Part shown: piece after piece, positions 61,408 to 64,000 of the stretch
Layout: every line of letters begins with the position of its first letter
Numbering within the stretch: the stretch's first letter is position 1
Source: Myxococcales bacterium
GTDB lineage: Bacteria; Myxococcota_A; UBA9042
Length of the DNA: 64,000 bases
Reading direction: 5' to 3'
Assembly (NCBI GenBank): GCA_947491025.1
Contig: CANLIC010000008.1
Span: 90,149-154,148 of the forward strand
The notes under the pieces: model-generated
Databases searched by the model: none
What the model was told of the DNA's origin: nothing
What the model saw: only the letters and a program-made list of their open reading frames with translations
Position numbers and translations under genes: made by a program

Positions 61408-63174
61408 CTAGCTCTTGCGTGACGGGGCCTTGGGCTTGGGTGCCGTGCCCCTCTCGACCGGAGCTTGGTCGACCGCCAGGGTTTGGTCTTTCGGTGTGAT
61501 CGTGGTCTTGCTGGCAGGCCGCTCTGCGGGGGGCGAAGGGGGTGCCGACTGGACGAAAGTCGGCGGCGGCGGCGGCGGCACGAAGCCCGCAGTGGGCATG
61601 GGCGGCGGCGGCGGCGGGACGAAGCCGGGCGGCGGCGGAGGCCGGTCGAGCGCCGGCATCGACGTCGCCCGCACCCGCACGTTGCCGGTCGGCGTGCTGA
61701 CCTGGCCGGTACCTGCGTCGCGGTGGGCCTCGAAGAAGACGATGCCGCGCACTCCAGCCAGGCGCCGCGCCGCCTCTCGCAGCACCGTCTCGACCCGGTC
61801 CCGCATCGATTCGTGATAGGTCACCGAGAGCGAAGACATGGCGAAGCGGTCGAGCATCGGCATTTCAGCGGCAGCCTTGAGGTAGGCCGACGCCTCATGG
61901 CAGGTCGCGAAGCGGTCTGCGGGACGCTTCTCCGTCGCCCGCAGAATGAACTCGACCAGATCTTCCGGGATACCGGGGCGCTCGCTGCGCGGGTCCGGCG
62001 TCGGCGTCGACATGTGGTGTTCGAAGAGGTCTTCGATGGTGTCGGCGTCGAACGGCAGGGTCCCAGTCACGAGCTCGTAGGCCAGGATGCCGAGGCTATA
62101 GAGATCGCTGCGGCCGTCGAGCTCCTCGCCTTGGATCTGCTCTGGCGACATGTAGTAGGGCGTGCCGAAAACGCGCCCCTCGCCGTCGCTGCCGCCCGAG
62201 CGCGTGGCGATGCCAAAGTCCATCAGCTTGACGCGGCCGTCGGTGCGAAGAAAAACGTTCTCAGGCTTGACGTCGCGGTGGACAAAGCCGTGGTCGTGCG
62301 AATAGGCGAGCGCGTCACAGATCTCGCGCAAGATGCGGCGCGTGTTCTCCCAGCTCACCGGCTCTTCGCCCTGAACGAGCTCGTCGAGGAGCTCGCCGGT
62401 CAGCTTCTCCATCACGATGAAGTGCGTGCCGTAGGCCTGCTCGGTGTCGAGCACGCGCACGATGTTCTCGTGGTCGAGCATCGCGACCAGCCGCGCCTCT
62501 TCCGCGAAGTGGTCGGCGAACCCAGCGTCGAACACCAGGGCGTGACTCAGCATTTTGAGCGCGACGGGGATGCCGAGGGACGGGTGGCGCGCCTCGAACA
62601 CCGTCGCAACGCCGCCCGAACCCAAGCGACCGCTGACTTCGTACTTGCCGACCTTGCGGATGCCCTGCACCTGCATCAGCCGCTCGCCGACCAAGCGCGT
62701 CAGGAACACCGCGGTCGAAGGGTGGCGTCCGAAGAGCTCCTTGACTGCGATCTTGTCGATGCGCAGACAGACGCAGCTCATCTCGGCCACGACGGTTGCA
62801 CTGCGCGGCTCGCGCGTAATCAGTGACATCTCGCCGAAAATCGCGGGTGCGGCGCTGGTGCGCTCAAAGACGACCTTGCCGTCGGCGCCGCGCACGATGA
62901 TGCGGATCGTGCCCTCGGCCAGCACGAACATCTCTTCGCCGTCGTCGCCCTGCTTGATGATCTCGTCGCCAGACGCGAATGCGGCCACCTTCATTGCGGC
63001 GCGGAACTGCTCGCGGGCCGTATGGTCCATCCCGGCGAAAAGCGGGAGCATCTCCCACCCGACCGACAGCGCTGCCGTCGGCGCGCTGACCTCGGCGCCC
63101 ACGGTCGGCAGGTCGTTCTGGCTCAGACCCTCGAACTGGGTGGTGGCCGTGAAGTCCTTGTGGGGGTTCGACAT
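61408..63174 (-). CDS. cNMP-binding-domain Ser/Thr protein kinase
   Basis: A 588-residue cytoplasmic protein. The second of two adjacent ATGs (63174) is preferred since GGAG lies five bases upstream (63180-63183). Residues ~44-160 are a cyclic-nucleotide-binding domain with the phosphate cassette FGEMSLITREPRSATV (Arg124, Ala126). The kinase spans ~178-445: loop GSGGVATV, Lys207, HRDVKPEN (299-306), DFG (319-321), GTPYYMSPEQ. The tail (~500-588) is Pro-rich (several PPPPPP runs) and Thr/Lys-rich, likely a docking region. A cNMP domain N-terminal to a bacterial Hanks kinase is rare in E. coli-like bacteria but seen in myxobacteria-like genomes. It could couple cAMP to phosphorylation, which is inference. 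Confidence 0.92.
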   Translation of the reverse strand: MSNPHKDFTATTQFEGLSQNDLPTVGAEVSAPTAALSVGWEMLPLFAGMDHTAREQFRAAMKVAAFASGDEIIKQGDDGEEMFVLAEGTIRIIVRGADGKVVFERTSAAPAIFGEMSLITREPRSATVVAEMSCVCLRIDKIAVKELFGRHPSTAVFLTRLVGERLMQVQGIRKVGKYEVSGRLGSGGVATVFEARHPSLGIPVALKMLSHALVFDAGFADHFAEEARLVAMLDHENIVRVLDTEQAYGTHFIVMEKLTGELLDELVQGEEPVSWENTRRILREICDALAYSHDHGFVHRDVKPENVFLRTDGRVKLMDFGIATRSGGSDGEGRVFGTPYYMSPEQIQGEELDGRSDLYSLGILAYELVTGTLPFDADTIEDLFEHHMSTPTPDPRSERPGIPEDLVEFILRATEKRPADRFATCHEASAYLKAAAEMPMLDRFAMSSLSVTYHESMRDRVETVLREAARRLAGVRGIVFFEAHRDAGTGQVSTPTGNVRVRATSMPALDRPPPPPGFVPPPPPPMPTAGFVPPPPPPTFVQSAPPSPPAERPASKTTITPKDQTLAVDQAPVERGTAPKPKAPSRKS

Positions 63175-63228
63175 CATCACTCCAGGCACCGGCGAACTGC
63201 GACGACCCAGGGCCGCACCGGCGCCGGC

Positions 63229-63257
63229 AATAGACCGCAGCCCGGCGGCTTCTGCAA
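63229..63257 (-). promoter_or_regulatory. Possible promoter of the cNMP-binding kinase
   Basis: On the minus strand TTGCAG (63252-63257) and TCTATT (63229-63234) with a 17-nt spacer, about 50 bp before the kinase start. Matches are three and four of six, so it is tentative. Confidence 0.33.
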
Positions 63258-63373
63258 GCCCGACGGCGTGGTTATGCCCGCAGGGTGGCGACTCCGAGGG
63301 GCCTTCATGCTACGCTACGGGGCGGCGCGCGATCTCGGCCGTTCGGGGCTGAGGCCCGCCGGGCCGGGGAAGC

Positions 63374-64000
63374 ATGGCGAACATCGGCTACATCCAGGTC
63401 GTCCGCCACTGCAACCACTTCTGTGGCTTCTGCAGCAACCCGACGACGCCTTACGTCCACACCTTCGACACGATGAAGGTGCTGGTCGACGACTTCGTCG
63501 AGCGTGGCTACTTCGGAATCATCCTGACCGGCGGCGAACCGACGCTGCACCCCGAGCTGCCGATCATCTGTCGCTACGCTCGGGACCAGGGCCTGCACGT
63601 CCGCATGATCACGAACGGCTGGCGCCTGGCGGACCCGGCATTCGCCCGCGAGATGGCCGACGCCGGCCTGCAGCACGTGCACATCTCGGTCTACTCGCAC
63701 CGCCCCGAGGTCGAGGAGAGGCTGCGGGGCGTCGCCAAGACGCTCGACAAGGCCTTTGCAGCGGTCGACAACGCCAACGCGGTCGGCATCGCCGTCAACA
63801 TCAACTGTGTCATCAACAAGCTGAACTGCGACCACCTCCACGAGACCATCGAGCACTGGATCGCCCATCACCCGCACGTCCGCCACTTCGTCTGGAACAA
63901 CCTGGACCCCTCGATGGGACGCGCCGAGGTGAACCAGGATCAGTTCCTGCACCGGCTTTCTGACTTCGAGTGGTCGCTGGCCATGGCCTGCCAACGCCTC
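63374..64000 (+). CDS. Radical SAM enzyme (3' end outside window)
   Basis: The frame from ATG 63374 runs to the window edge without a stop (209 codons visible). The product begins MANIGYIQVVRHCNHFCGFC, with the cluster motif Cys13-xxx-Cys17-xx-Cys20, followed by the Gly-rich SAM-binding stretch LTGGEPTLHPEL and MITNGWRL, as in the radical SAM/SPASM and MoaA/PqqE-type classes. A SPASM domain would lie beyond the edge, if present. It is divergent from the kinase gene. The substrate is unknown; peptide- or protein-modifying roles are possible. Confidence 0.88.
   Translation, partial: MANIGYIQVVRHCNHFCGFCSNPTTPYVHTFDTMKVLVDDFVERGYFGIILTGGEPTLHPELPIICRYARDQGLHVRMITNGWRLADPAFAREMADAGLQHVHISVYSHRPEVEERLRGVAKTLDKAFAAVDNANAVGIAVNINCVINKLNCDHLHETIEHWIAHHPHVRHFVWNNLDPSMGRAEVNQDQFLHRLSDFEWSLAMACQRL

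Overview
The window is about 64 kb of very GC-rich DNA (roughly 70% G+C by eye) and is chromosomal. Its gene content points to a Gram-negative, predatory or social deltaproteobacterial lineage, probably Myxococcota or a close relative. The signs are large secreted lipoproteins with Cys-rich CxDxNxCTxDxC repeats and Asp/Ala-rich linkers, a Ser/Thr protein kinase, kelch-like and CARDB/PPC surface proteins, and a rho gene of the deltaproteobacterial type. The taxonomic call is inference. I found no rRNA, tRNA, CRISPR array, insertion sequence, prophage or plasmid gene.

Layout. 1-3.4 kb: the end of a repeat-bearing protein, then feoA-feoB and a small membrane protein (ferrous iron uptake). 3.4-4.8 kb: a CCA-adding enzyme on the minus strand. 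4.9-13.4 kb: a 1,939-residue surface lipoprotein and a large solenoid/propeller protein. 13.5-17.8 kb: a 40-residue basic protein, a methyltransferase-like protein, and tatB-tatC, in which TatC carries a long extra C-terminal domain. 17.9-22.2 kb (minus): a sugar-nucleotide epimerase, rho and an unknown protein. 22.4-27.5 kb: a PEGA protein, a kelch-like lipoprotein and a GT117/DUF2723 membrane protein, closely packed. 27.6-32.9 kb: lexA, with a clear operator in its promoter, divergent from a 2-oxoacid dehydrogenase E1 alpha and a surface metallopeptidase with a probable beta-barrel. 33.4-35.9 kb: a UDP-sugar dehydrogenase and a flippase-like membrane protein. 35.9-43.3 kb (minus): a lectin/fibrinogen-like lipoprotein, a PHB-depolymerase-like esterase, an SRPBCC protein, an acyltransferase and an alpha/beta hydrolase. 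43.5-47.1 kb (minus): glmS and glmU. 47.6-50.3 kb: a DUF1801/YdeI protein and an NCS1 nucleobase transporter. 50.5-56.3 kb (minus): topA, dprA and rsmB. 56.4-64 kb: a second flippase-like protein, an anti-sigma/ECF sigma pair, phhB, a B12-type radical SAM enzyme, a cNMP-binding protein kinase and the start of another radical SAM enzyme.

How parts work together. GlmS, GlmU, the GlcNAc-type epimerase and the UDP-sugar 6-dehydrogenase together form a hexosamine to UDP-GlcNAc to UDP-uronate route for surface polysaccharide. TatBC would export folded proteins. Several spacers carry good matches to a sigma-70 promoter with a 17-nt spacer (22252-22280, 22376-22404, 20324-20352, 28304-28332, 33278-33306), so these read as genuine transcription starts. 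The clearest regulatory finds are a perfect 6+6 palindrome filling the lexA promoter spacer, and a GGGAAT-N18-GTT element, the Streptomyces SigR-type consensus, upstream of a SigR-like sigma factor whose downstream neighbour is a HxxxCxxC anti-sigma factor.

Most genes are ordinary. The most unusual are the TatC fusion, the C-type lectin plus fibrinogen-like lipoprotein, the HEXXH/propeller/barrel protein, and the unlisted-size 40-residue basic protein.
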